Under the pieces are notes generated by a model. The model made no database searches, was not told the DNA's origin, and worked only from the letters and a program-made list of their open reading frames with translations. A DNA stretch of 8,455 nt, from positions 1 to 8,455 of the forward strand of contig JASLKO010000117.1 in the NCBI GenBank assembly GCA_030747475.1, given 5' to 3'. Positions 1 through 6,243 of this stretch are shown piece after piece. Source of the DNA: Candidatus Thalassarchaeaceae archaeon. Its GTDB lineage: Archaea; Thermoplasmatota; Poseidoniia; Poseidoniales; Thalassarchaeaceae. The translations under genes and the position numbers were made by a program. Each line of letters opens with the position of its first letter. Position 1 is the stretch's first letter.

Positions 1-2
1 TT

Positions 3-293
3 CGCGAATACAGAGTCATGATGGCCAATGTTGTGATGTCACCCAGTTGGGTCCAGATGTTCATCGGTTGGTTCCTCAGTATCTTTGGAGGCGAAATCAA
101 TGTCTACACCAAGATTGTTGATTGGGCGCGAAGAGAAGCCAAACAACGATTGCGAGAGCAGGTGGCTGAAGCTGGCTTTGATGAAGTCATCAACATGCGA
201 ATCGAAACCTCAGTATTGTCGAAGACATCCAATAAAGATGACAAGACCGCCGGTGTTGAAATCCTTGCTTATGGAACTGCAATCAAGTATTGA
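3..293 (+). CDS. UPF0145 / YbjQ-like (DUF74) protein, 5' end cut by window edge
   Basis: The reading frame is open to the left edge and ends at TGA 291-293. An ATG at 18 exists, but the residues before it (REYRV) are also in frame, so the true start probably lies outside the window. The segment GGEINVYTKIVDWARREAKQRLREQ, then DEVINMRIETS and the ending VEILAYGTAI, follow the C-terminal half of the YbjQ/UPF0145 family (the 'GGEl..Yt.l...aR..A...m...A..lGAdaVv.vrf.ts' pattern ending in 'ei.aYGTAv'). Family members form small oligomeric beta/alpha proteins that have been proposed to bind heavy metals; their role is not established. The next gene starts 10 bases after the stop, suggesting cotranscription. 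The family call is from remembered motif shape, not a search. Confidence 0.85.
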   Translation, partial: REYRVMMANVVMSPSWVQMFIGWFLSIFGGEINVYTKIVDWARREAKQRLREQVAEAGFDEVINMRIETSVLSKTSNKDDKTAGVEILAYGTAIKY

Positions 294-303
294 GTGTGAT
301 TGA

Positions 304-699
304 GTGCAACATCTACGCACCAATCTTTTCATCGCATCTTGGACATTGATTTTACTCGCAGCTGGAATTTCAATCGGCCTTCCTGGTGCGAGTGGGCTCG
401 CGATTTCTGCACCATTCGGAATCATCGGAGGTGGCATGCTAATCTGGGCCATTTCAATGCGTGAAGAACCGAAAGGAATGTCGGAGAAAGATATCTCAAA
501 ATGGACACCGGATGCAGATCCGCTGCCACCAGGAGCCGGAGGTTCAATCATGTATCGAGTTGATACAACATTGGATGATCCCATTCGAACCAGTATTTTG
601 TGCGGCGCTTGTGGACATCTCGAATGGAACGAGGGGGCAAAGCCCAGTGCCTACACATGTGTCGACTGTGGTCAGGAACTGTGGGAAGAAGAGGAATGA
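304..699 (+). CDS. Two-helix membrane protein with C-terminal zinc ribbon, unknown function
   Basis: 131 residues. The start is GTG 304, directly preceded by an in-frame TGA (301-303), so no upstream extension is possible. Residues about 7-25 and 31-50 are two hydrophobic stretches rich in Gly, Ala, Leu and Ile, consistent with a transmembrane hairpin. After a charged linker (about 52-98) the tail carries C100-x2-C103 and C119-x2-C122, a four-cysteine zinc-ribbon pattern, and ends in an acidic run (WEEEE). By the positive-inside tendency, both termini are probably cytoplasmic. It follows the UPF0145 gene by 10 bases and precedes pheS by 63 bases on the same strand. No clear Shine-Dalgarno sequence precedes it, so translation may be coupled to the upstream gene. 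I do not recognise a named family and give no function. Confidence 0.8.
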   Translation: MQHLRTNLFIASWTLILLAAGISIGLPGASGLAISAPFGIIGGGMLIWAISMREEPKGMSEKDISKWTPDADPLPPGAGGSIMYRVDTTLDDPIRTSILCGACGHLEWNEGAKPSAYTCVDCGQELWEEEE

Positions 700-718
700 G
701 TTCCGCTTTTCGCGGAAC
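700..718 (+). other. Perfect 7-bp hairpin just after the zinc-ribbon gene
   Basis: GTTCCGC (700-706) and GCGGAAC (712-718) are perfect inverted repeats around a five-base TTTTC loop, beginning one base after the TGA of the upstream gene. It could mark an RNA 3' end or processing site, but no T tract follows it, so it is not a classic intrinsic terminator. Confidence 0.45.
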
Positions 719-739
719 GGTCAAGTGCGAGTGCCGTAG

Positions 740-758
740 AGGCCTCCTATGGAGGCCT
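740..758 (+). promoter_or_regulatory. pheS Shine-Dalgarno inside a perfect 8-bp hairpin
   Basis: AGGCCTCC (740-747) and GGAGGCCT (751-758) are perfectly complementary around the loop TAT (748-750). The 3' arm contains GGAGG (751-755), seven bases before the GTG start of pheS (763). If folded in the mRNA, the stem would bury the whole ribosome-binding sequence. This spacing also decides the start codon, because the ATG at 749 lies in another frame. Whether the hairpin regulates anything is inference. Confidence 0.55.
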
Positions 759-762
759 GCCC

Positions 763-2259
763 GTGGAACTGTCCAACAATGAGAAACGGATGCTCGGTGC
801 ATTGCGTTCTCGACCTGGTGAAACTTGGACATTGGACGAGGTACTGGCGGCCTGCCAATGGAATGACCAGGCATACGTTGCAGGTGCAGGATTGGCCTTG
901 GCGGAAAATGGACTCGTCTCAATCGACTCAATCAAATCAACGATTTGGGCTCTTGGACCCGAGGGTGTTTCTGCCAAGCAAAATGGACTTCTTGAACAGC
1001 GAATCTGGGATTGGTTAGAGCAACAACCAGAAGATGGACGCAGTATGAAAGATCTTCAAGCCAGTGGTGTGACATCCAAACAGGAAACCGGAATTGGTGT
1101 GGGTTTACTCAAGGGCCTTGGCTGTCAACTTGTTCAAGGTTCGTTTGTAATGCCGGAATCAACCGATGAAGCCATTGTCACATTGGTGGCTCGAAAGTCC
1201 TTCTTAGAACAATGCGAAAGTGGAACGGATGAGACTGACTTGGATGCTGACTTATTGGTGCATTTCAAGAAGCGCAAGGGACTCATTGAATCGACAGATG
1301 GTACGACTAGAACATGGACATTGACCGAGACTGGTCAAAAGTTGCCTGAAAGTACCCTTCAAGAGCAATTGCAAGTGGTACAAATTACGCCTGAGTTGCT
1401 CCAAGGTGAAGAGTGGCGAGAGGCTGATTTCAAATCCTATGATGTTGGATTGGATGCGCCTGTACCGGCAGGAGGAAGACCACATCCAATGATGGCTCTC
1501 ATCGAAAGAATCCGGGCGATTTTCCTTGAGATGGGTTTTGATGAAATCGATGGTGACTTTGTTCAAACAGCAGGTTGGAACATGGATGCCCTGTTTATTC
1601 CCCAAGATCACCCTGCTCGAGAAATGCAGGATACATTCTACCTGACCAATCCAGAAAAGATTGAGATCGAGCAGAATTATCTCGATGATTGGACATCCAT
1701 CCACGAACATGGTGGAGGTACTGGCAGCACGGGTTGGGGAGGACAATATTCTACGGATGAAAGCCAAAAGGGACTTTTGCGAACCCACACGACAGTCAAC
1801 ACTGTGCGTTATTTGGCTGAAACACCAGATGTGCCCTGTCGAGTATTTGGAATTGGTCGTGTCTTTCGCAAGGAAACGATTGACCGGACACATCTTCCCG
1901 AATTCCATCAGATTGAAGGGATTATCATGGAACCCGGGGCAAGCTTGCCAATGCTTGTGACGACCCTGAAAACATTCTACGAAAAGATGGGCTATCCAGA
2001 AGTTCGGGTTCGCCCGGCTTACTTCCCCTACACTGAGCCCTCACTTGAGGTCGAAGTGAAGTGGCGAGGTCAGTGGCTTGAATTGGGTGGGGCTGGAATT
2101 TTCCGTCCAGAAGTGACCGAACCATTGGGTTGCAAGTGGCCAGTGTGTGCTTGGGGCATGGGGCTAGAGCGATTGGCCATGCTGGTCCTTGGATTGGATG
2201 ACATCCGCCAATTGTATATCTCGGACCTTGAATGGTTGCGAAATCAGCCATTGTTGTGA
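763..2259 (+). CDS. pheS: Phenylalanine--tRNA ligase alpha subunit (archaeal type)
   Basis: 498 residues. This is the catalytic subunit of the alpha2-beta2 enzyme that charges tRNA-Phe with phenylalanine in the cytoplasm. The start is GTG 763, seven bases after GGAGG. Residues 1 to about 220 form the extended N-terminal region of archaeal/eukaryotic PheS, with winged-helix-like segments (LSNNEKRML...GLVSID). The class II catalytic core follows: motif 1 region about 241-262 (HPMMALIERIRAIFLEMGFD), HPAREMQDTFYL 283-294, LLRTHTTVNTVRYL 338-351, motif 2 360-386 (RVFGIGRVFRKE...PEFHQIEG), substrate-site stretch FPYTEPSLEVEV 421-432, and motif 3 465-480 (GMGLERLAMLVLG). Length is normal for archaea. 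No beta subunit gene (pheT) follows; the next gene is convergent, so pheT must lie elsewhere. The last 16 bases overlap the end of the convergent gene. Confidence 0.97.
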   Translation: MELSNNEKRMLGALRSRPGETWTLDEVLAACQWNDQAYVAGAGLALAENGLVSIDSIKSTIWALGPEGVSAKQNGLLEQRIWDWLEQQPEDGRSMKDLQASGVTSKQETGIGVGLLKGLGCQLVQGSFVMPESTDEAIVTLVARKSFLEQCESGTDETDLDADLLVHFKKRKGLIESTDGTTRTWTLTETGQKLPESTLQEQLQVVQITPELLQGEEWREADFKSYDVGLDAPVPAGGRPHPMMALIERIRAIFLEMGFDEIDGDFVQTAGWNMDALFIPQDHPAREMQDTFYLTNPEKIEIEQNYLDDWTSIHEHGGGTGSTGWGGQYSTDESQKGLLRTHTTVNTVRYLAETPDVPCRVFGIGRVFRKETIDRTHLPEFHQIEGIIMEPGASLPMLVTTLKTFYEKMGYPEVRVRPAYFPYTEPSLEVEVKWRGQWLELGGAGIFRPEVTEPLGCKWPVCAWGMGLERLAMLVLGLDDIRQLYISDLEWLRNQPLL

Positions 2260-4820
2260 CCTGACAATTGGTCAAGGTATTGTTGACCGTAATGTTGCCA
2301 CTGTTCCATCGTCCAACCTTCGGGTAACCCTGAATCCGGTATTGGAGGACTCTGGTGAATCTGTGGAGAGGGAGTTTCTATTTCTGGCAGCGTTGGCAAA
2401 GTGGGTGAGTCAAAGGCATCCATGGATGGAATCGAATCCCAATCACCATTTCCTTTCCCACTTTTCATCAAAAACAATCGTGCTGCAGCGATGAAAATCA
2501 TGACCAAACCAACGATGGCTACAATCACCGCATAATTCATTTTTGACTCAGTTGATTCTGAATTTGTTTCAGCCTCAGAACCATCTATAGGTAAATCGTC
2601 TGTGAGGTTATTTTGATTTTCATCAGGAGTTGACGGTTCATCACAACCATCCGGAATCCCATCTGTATCTTCATCCAATGTGTCATTAAATCCAGGGCAT
2701 TGATCATCACTATTGGCGACACCATCACCATCAGAATCAATGAGGGAATCGCAACCGTCGGCGATTCCATCCTCATCAATGTCAATATGATCATCAAAGC
2801 CTGGGCAGGTCTCATTTGAGTCTGGAACTTCATCCCCATCAGAATCAATTAATTCATCACAACCATCGACAATGCCATCCATGTCGGCATCAATCGAATC
2901 ATCGTGATCTGCGCAAGTGTCCAAATCATCTGAAACCCCGTCTCCATCTGTATCGATTAGAGCATCACAACCATCTGCAATCCCATCGGAATCGACATCG
3001 AGGTTGTCATCAAACCCAGAGCAAGTGTCATTTTCATCAGAGATGCCGTCCCCATCGGAATCCAACAAATCATCACAGCCGTCTGGCAGACCGTCTCCAT
3101 CGACATCAATCGAATCATCGTGCCCCGGACAAAGGTCCTCAGAATCATCGACTCCATCCGCATCGGAATCAACCAAATCATCACAGCCATCAGGAATCAA
3201 ATCTCCATCGACATCAATTGAATCATCGAATCCTCTGCAGATGTCGACATTGTCCTTGACACCATCACCATCGGTATCATCGATGCAACCATCACCATCT
3301 GCATCCCAAGGAATGGATTCTTCCTTGTTGCAATTGTCAGTCCAAGATTCGATGTAATCTCTCGGTGTCAAATCCTTGCCGACAAATCCAGGGAATGAAC
3401 TGTTGTATCGGTGGACCTTGAACACCGTATTTTGCTGACTGTTAGGATTCTGTCCTTGTGGGATGGTTTCTCCTTGGTTCATCGGACCATTTCCGATGAC
3501 TGGGTTGATGTATTCCCAAACGATTTCCCCTTCGAGATTGACCTCATAGAATGTGCCACGCTGACCCCAAGTCACCAATGTATTGCCATTCTCTAAACGT
3601 TCAGCTCCAGAGATGGCAGTTCCGTACATATCGGTTCCTTGATCCCATGACCAACTGGGTGAGGATGGACCCCATGCACTGCCTGGTGAAATCACATATT
3701 CCCCATTGACCAAAGGTGGCGAAATGACATCTACGGAAGAATAGCCGATACTACGGCCATTGCCGTTGTTGAAGAGAGAAAGGTCCCCTGCACCAGGGCG
3801 GCCTTCCTGAATCCACTGGATATCGTGCTGCCCGAACAATTGCTGATCTTCAGGACCACCTGCTCGGTAAGCTTCGGGATTCCCCCAACGATAGAGGAGA
3901 TCTCCACCTTTGCCAGAATTTCCACCTGAATGGCTGGCCGCTTCCTCTGTGGTCGTACTGTGGTCGATGATGTAAATCTCATTCGTGTTCTTACAAGACA
4001 GGGCAATTTGATCTAGAATCGGATTGTAATCAATTCCATTGCAATGCATCCAGTCGCTCTTGTACTTGTTTGCACCTGCGGAATCAGCGAAGTTAACATC
4101 GAGTAGTTCAGGATGATTTGCAACCACACCATAGTTGTCTTTGGTGGAATCAAAATCTTGAATGAGATGGTCCCAAATGTGCCACTCCCACACGATATTC
4201 GCTTGATTGGTACCGACCGGTTCGACCTCGACGATATGATCTGGCCACAATTGATTCTGAGTCATCTTATCGGGATCACGACCGGCCTGTTCAGCTTCCT
4301 CTGTACTCTTGGCTTCCCATGCAATCATCAAGAAATTGCCATTTGGCAACGGTTCGATATCGTGATGACTTCGTCGTGAATCACCCACATAGTACCATTC
4401 CCATTCCATTTGACTGTCCCAAGATAGTCGCTCGATTTTACCTGCAATTCCACCACCACTGAACGAGCCTCCACCATCTGTGCCAATGTTGGCTGTTCGC
4501 AACAGATCCCCATCCTCAAGCATGTAGGCTGAAAGTCCGGGGCGTAGGCCACTGGAAGATGTCCAAGAATGGATTTCGCGACCATGCGAATCAATGAGAT
4601 AAGTGCTGGCAGAAGAAATCGGAGCAAACAGAGTGTAATCCTGGTTTACACGGTCATCACAGTAGATGAGACCCACGGTCCATGTATCGTTGCGATTGGC
4701 ATTACAAATGGGTTCAACGATCTCTGATGACTCATTCGCCACCACGGTAGGTGGCATGATGCAAAGTAAAGAGGTCAACATCAGCATCGATAATGATGCT
4801 GAAACCAACGGGCGCCCCAT
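2244..4820 (-). CDS. Secreted arylsulfotransferase-like beta-propeller with six TSP3 repeats and a C-terminal membrane anchor
   Basis: 858 residues from ATG 4820. A TTG at 4853 would add 11 residues, but it sits in a hairpin, and the ATG form already begins with a good signal peptide (about 1-28, ending PPTVVA|NESS). Residues about 40-480 resemble the arylsulfotransferase (ASST) propeller family: HHDIEPLPNGNFL (152-164), GQHDIQ with candidate catalytic His332 followed by a LSLFNNGNGR stretch, and ENGNTLVTWGQRG..EVNLEGEIVWEY. ASST enzymes move sulfate from one phenolic ester to another phenol without PAPS; activity here is inference. Residues 517-732 are six 36-residue Asp-rich TSP3 calcium-binding repeats. 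Next come a Ser/Glu/Asn-rich stretch, one transmembrane helix (about 763-785) and a 73-residue cytoplasmic tail, Pro-rich and ending in a Trp/Tyr/Gln motif at 832-850. Predicted topology is propeller and repeats outside the cell. Codirectional with tfb and tRNA-Ala; no clear TATA box or ribosome-binding site seen. Confidence 0.88.
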   Translation of the reverse strand: MGRPLVSASLSMLMLTSLLCIMPPTVVANESSEIVEPICNANRNDTWTVGLIYCDDRVNQDYTLFAPISSASTYLIDSHGREIHSWTSSSGLRPGLSAYMLEDGDLLRTANIGTDGGGSFSGGGIAGKIERLSWDSQMEWEWYYVGDSRRSHHDIEPLPNGNFLMIAWEAKSTEEAEQAGRDPDKMTQNQLWPDHIVEVEPVGTNQANIVWEWHIWDHLIQDFDSTKDNYGVVANHPELLDVNFADSAGANKYKSDWMHCNGIDYNPILDQIALSCKNTNEIYIIDHSTTTEEAASHSGGNSGKGGDLLYRWGNPEAYRAGGPEDQQLFGQHDIQWIQEGRPGAGDLSLFNNGNGRSIGYSSVDVISPPLVNGEYVISPGSAWGPSSPSWSWDQGTDMYGTAISGAERLENGNTLVTWGQRGTFYEVNLEGEIVWEYINPVIGNGPMNQGETIPQGQNPNSQQNTVFKVHRYNSSFPGFVGKDLTPRDYIESWTDNCNKEESIPWDADGDGCIDDTDGDGVKDNVDICRGFDDSIDVDGDLIPDGCDDLVDSDADGVDDSEDLCPGHDDSIDVDGDGLPDGCDDLLDSDGDGISDENDTCSGFDDNLDVDSDGIADGCDALIDTDGDGVSDDLDTCADHDDSIDADMDGIVDGCDELIDSDGDEVPDSNETCPGFDDHIDIDEDGIADGCDSLIDSDGDGVANSDDQCPGFNDTLDEDTDGIPDGCDEPSTPDENQNNLTDDLPIDGSEAETNSESTESKMNYAVIVAIVGLVMIFIAAARLFLMKSGKGNGDWDSIPSMDAFDSPTLPTLPEIETPSPQIHQSPPIPDSGLPEGWTMEQWQHYGQQYLDQLSGHNNG
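2625..3272 (-). repeat. Six tandem 108-bp units encoding thrombospondin type-3 repeats
   Basis: Six consecutive units of exactly 36 codons (protein residues 517-732 counted from ATG 4820). Each follows D-G-D-G-x-x-D....D-x-C-x-G-x-D-D....D-x-D-x-D-G-I-x-D-G-C-D...D-S, with two cysteines 18 residues apart. This is the C-type plus N-type TSP3 pair, a calcium-binding stalk stabilised by Ca2+ and disulfides. The glycine of the DxDGDG loop is replaced in unit 1 (DGDLIPD) and unit 5 (DGDEVPD). A partial unit (DADGDGCIDD) precedes the array. Confidence 0.93.
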
Positions 4821-4850
4821 GTTCAGACGGATACGATTGCCTTTTTCAAT

Positions 4851-4869
4851 CAATCTTCATAGAAGATTG
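4851..4869 (-). other. Perfect 8-bp hairpin between tRNA-Ala and the surface-protein gene
   Basis: Read on the minus strand, CAATCTTC (4869-4862), loop TAT, then GAAGATTG (4858-4851) form a perfect 8-bp stem. It lies 13 bases after the tRNA 3' end and 30 bases before ATG 4820. It could be a processing or termination structure for the tfb-tRNA transcript, or a leader structure of the surface-protein gene. No T tract follows in this orientation. It has the same 8-3-8 geometry and TAT loop as the hairpin before pheS. Confidence 0.45.
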
Positions 4870-4882
4870 GTGTGAATCAAAG

Positions 4883-4955
4883 TGGACGCTGGGGGATTTG
4901 AACCCCCGGCCTTCTGGTTGCAAACCAGACGATCTTCCAGCTGATCTAAGCGCCC
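4883..4955 (-). tRNA. tRNA-Ala (anticodon UGC)
   Basis: A 73-nt cloverleaf. The acceptor stem GGGCGCT/AGCGTCC contains a G3:U70 wobble pair, the identity element for alanyl-tRNA synthetase. The D stem is GATC/GATC with GG in the loop. The anticodon stem is TCTGG/CCAGA with loop TTTGCAA, giving anticodon TGC (Ala, GCA codons). The variable loop is AGGCC. The T stem is GGGGG/CCCCC with loop TTCAAAT, and the discriminator base is A. CCA is not encoded (A is followed by CT) and there is no intron. It lies 29 bases after the tfb stop on the same strand with no TATA box at the expected distance, so it may be cut from the tfb transcript. Confidence 0.97.
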
Positions 4956-4984
4956 TGTAAAGGCCCCGAATCGGCTATGCTTCT

Positions 4985-5995
4985 TCAGTTCGACGGTGCT
5001 TCGCCCAACTGTGAAAGCAATGATTCTAGAATTCGCAAAAGACCTCTAAGTGTGACTTCTGAAACCCCGACGACTTCACAAATTTCGGATTGGGTGCGAG
5101 GGTGCCCACGGCTCTGTGCAGCCTTGTAGAGCATCACACCGGCAACACCAGCAGGTTTCTTCCCTTGCCATTCCATTGATTCACTCACACGGTCCCAAAG
5201 GTAGTTTGCCTCTCCGAGAACCGGCGCGGGCAAACCAAGATCACTGTGGAATCTGTCAAGGTATTCACCGGGTCCAGATACATGGTGCGCATTGAGGCAG
5301 CGGGCAGCCAAACGAATCGTGCGCTTGAGTTCTTTGTGACCCATTTCGGTATCCATGTCAAAGGCGACCGCAATTTCTTCGATTTTACGCGGCAAGCGTG
5401 CTTGACGTGCGGCAATATAGACACATGCGGCTGAAACGCCTCTGATGCTTCTGCCAGTGACAATTCCTGCATCGGCCGCGTGACGGTATAGTCGTGCAGC
5501 TTCTTCGACCAAAGCCGGTGGCAAACCACCGCGATCACGAATGAATTGCATGGCCTTGGTTAGGTTACGCGAGCGCGAGGAACGTGTTTTACTTCGCTCA
5601 TCGATTAATGCTCGACGTCGCCAGTGCTTTGCATCACTGCCCTTGATTCCATGGCGAGCGGCTCCAGAACCGGAAATGTCGCTTCGTGAAATGCTGGTGT
5701 TCAATCCTTTGTCAGACAAAGAATCTCGAATCGGTGCACCGACACGTGAACGATCGGCGCCATCCGAGTAATTTGTCCATTCTGCACCTGGGTCGATGGC
5801 GTTCTCTTCGGCAACATTGCCACATACCCCACAGTAGGTTTCCCCGCGGACTGGATCCTCATCCCATTCTGTGGCTCCACACTCACATGGCGTGGATTGA
5901 CTTACGGTCCTACGTTGTGATGGACGACCTTCACCAATGGATGTTCTACGTGTACTCTTGTTCTGACTCTCGGATTCTGCTCCCTCTCGCTTCAT
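4985..5995 (-). CDS. tfb: Transcription initiation factor IIB (TFB)
   Basis: 336 residues. TFB bridges TBP-bound TATA/BRE promoter DNA and RNA polymerase in archaeal transcription initiation. The start is ATG 5995, preceded by GAGGT eight bases upstream and by a TATA box (6032-6039). An in-frame extension to 6076 would run through that promoter and is rejected. After a Ser/Arg-rich N-terminus (1-35) comes the zinc ribbon C37-x-C39...C55-x2-C58 with RGETYCGVCG and AEWTNYS; the first knuckle is CxC, not the usual CxxC. The B-reader/linker follows (DRSRVGAPIRDSLSDKGLNTSI, 81-102), then two cyclin folds (about 140-238 and 243-330). The second contains a helix-turn-helix (TQSEICEVVGVSEVTLRGLL, 301-320) that would contact BRE DNA. 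Archaea often carry several TFB paralogs; which one this is cannot be told here. Confidence 0.96.
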   Translation of the reverse strand: MKREGAESESQNKSTRRTSIGEGRPSQRRTVSQSTPCECGATEWDEDPVRGETYCGVCGNVAEENAIDPGAEWTNYSDGADRSRVGAPIRDSLSDKGLNTSISRSDISGSGAARHGIKGSDAKHWRRRALIDERSKTRSSRSRNLTKAMQFIRDRGGLPPALVEEAARLYRHAADAGIVTGRSIRGVSAACVYIAARQARLPRKIEEIAVAFDMDTEMGHKELKRTIRLAARCLNAHHVSGPGEYLDRFHSDLGLPAPVLGEANYLWDRVSESMEWQGKKPAGVAGVMLYKAAQSRGHPRTQSEICEVVGVSEVTLRGLLRILESLLSQLGEAPSN

Positions 5996-6029
5996 ACTAA
6001 TCAACCTCAGGTTAACATCTGTGTGCCGT

Positions 6030-6041
6030 AGTATATAAACA
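6030..6041 (-). promoter_or_regulatory. TATA-box promoter of tfb
   Basis: On the minus strand this reads TGTTTATATACT, with the box A core TTTATATA at 6039-6032. A start about 25 bases downstream would fall near 6010, leaving a leader of roughly 15 bases that contains GAGGT (6008-6004), eight bases before ATG 5995. Box, Shine-Dalgarno and ATG agree with each other. Confidence 0.72.
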
Positions 6042-6125
6042 TGACGAATTAAGTCCCGGAGATTAATCCAGAGCATGGTCTCATCTATCCGAAATTATCC
6101 GCCCCTTTGAACATCTCAACACTAC

Positions 6126-6135
6126 GTAATATTAC
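6126..6135. promoter_or_regulatory. AT-rich perfect palindrome between tfb and purA, possible operator
   Basis: GTAATATTAC is a perfect 10-bp palindrome in the divergent region between tfb and purA. It lies upstream of both promoters and could bind a dimeric regulator. A weak TATA-like element for purA may be TTAAAG at 6152-6157 or TTTACA at 6197-6202; neither is convincing. The rest of this 248-base region shows nothing I can name. Confidence 0.25.
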
Positions 6136-6218
6136 ATGGCGCTTTTTGGACTTAAAGTCATCGCGTAGTTGCGTCAAAATGGGTTGGGAAAACCCGTTTA
6201 CACTGTGGGCAAGTTCAT

Positions 6219-6223
6219 GGAGG
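6219..6223 (+). promoter_or_regulatory. Shine-Dalgarno GGAGG before purA, spaced for an out-of-frame ATG
   Basis: GGAGG lies seven bases before ATG 6231, the same spacing as before pheS and the 94-residue gene. That ATG is out of frame with purA and meets a TGA at 6279-6281 after 16 codons. The in-frame ATG 6244 is 20 bases from the GGAGG. Confidence 0.5.
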
Positions 6224-6243
6224 GTCTGCAATGCGCCCCCATC

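Noticed and set aside
1252..1908. Long minus-strand open frame (218 codons) opposite pheS
   Set aside because: It lies wholly inside the clearly coding pheS catalytic core, and its translation shows no recognisable domain; it is an antisense shadow.
2262..2274. Near-palindrome with TGAC/GTCA arms just after pheS as a terminator
   Set aside because: The stem is only four bases, no T tract follows, and it lies in the coding end of the convergent gene.
2816..3357. Plus-strand open frames rich in Ser/Pro or His opposite the TSP3 repeats
   Set aside because: They arise because the repeated Asp/Gly codons read as stop-free low-complexity sequence on the other strand; no independent start signal or domain.
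4740..4820. Lipoprotein signal in the surface protein (SLLC)
   Set aside because: The residue before the Cys is Leu, not Gly, Ala or Ser, and the hydrophobic stretch continues past it to a VVA site.
4883..4955. Reading the tRNA as tRNA-Cys (GCA)
   Set aside because: The seven-base loop is TTTGCAA; with U33 fixed the anticodon is TGC, and the G3:U70 pair confirms alanine.
5996..6076. N-terminal extension of TFB to 6076
   Set aside because: It would translate through the TATA box and leader; ATG 5995 has both a Shine-Dalgarno-like GAGGT and a promoter at the right distance.
6169..6243. PurA extension from TTG 6169 or ATG 6217
   Set aside because: The added residues match nothing in the family; from ATG 6244 the catalytic Asp13 and His41 fall where expected. 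ATG 6217 stays possible.
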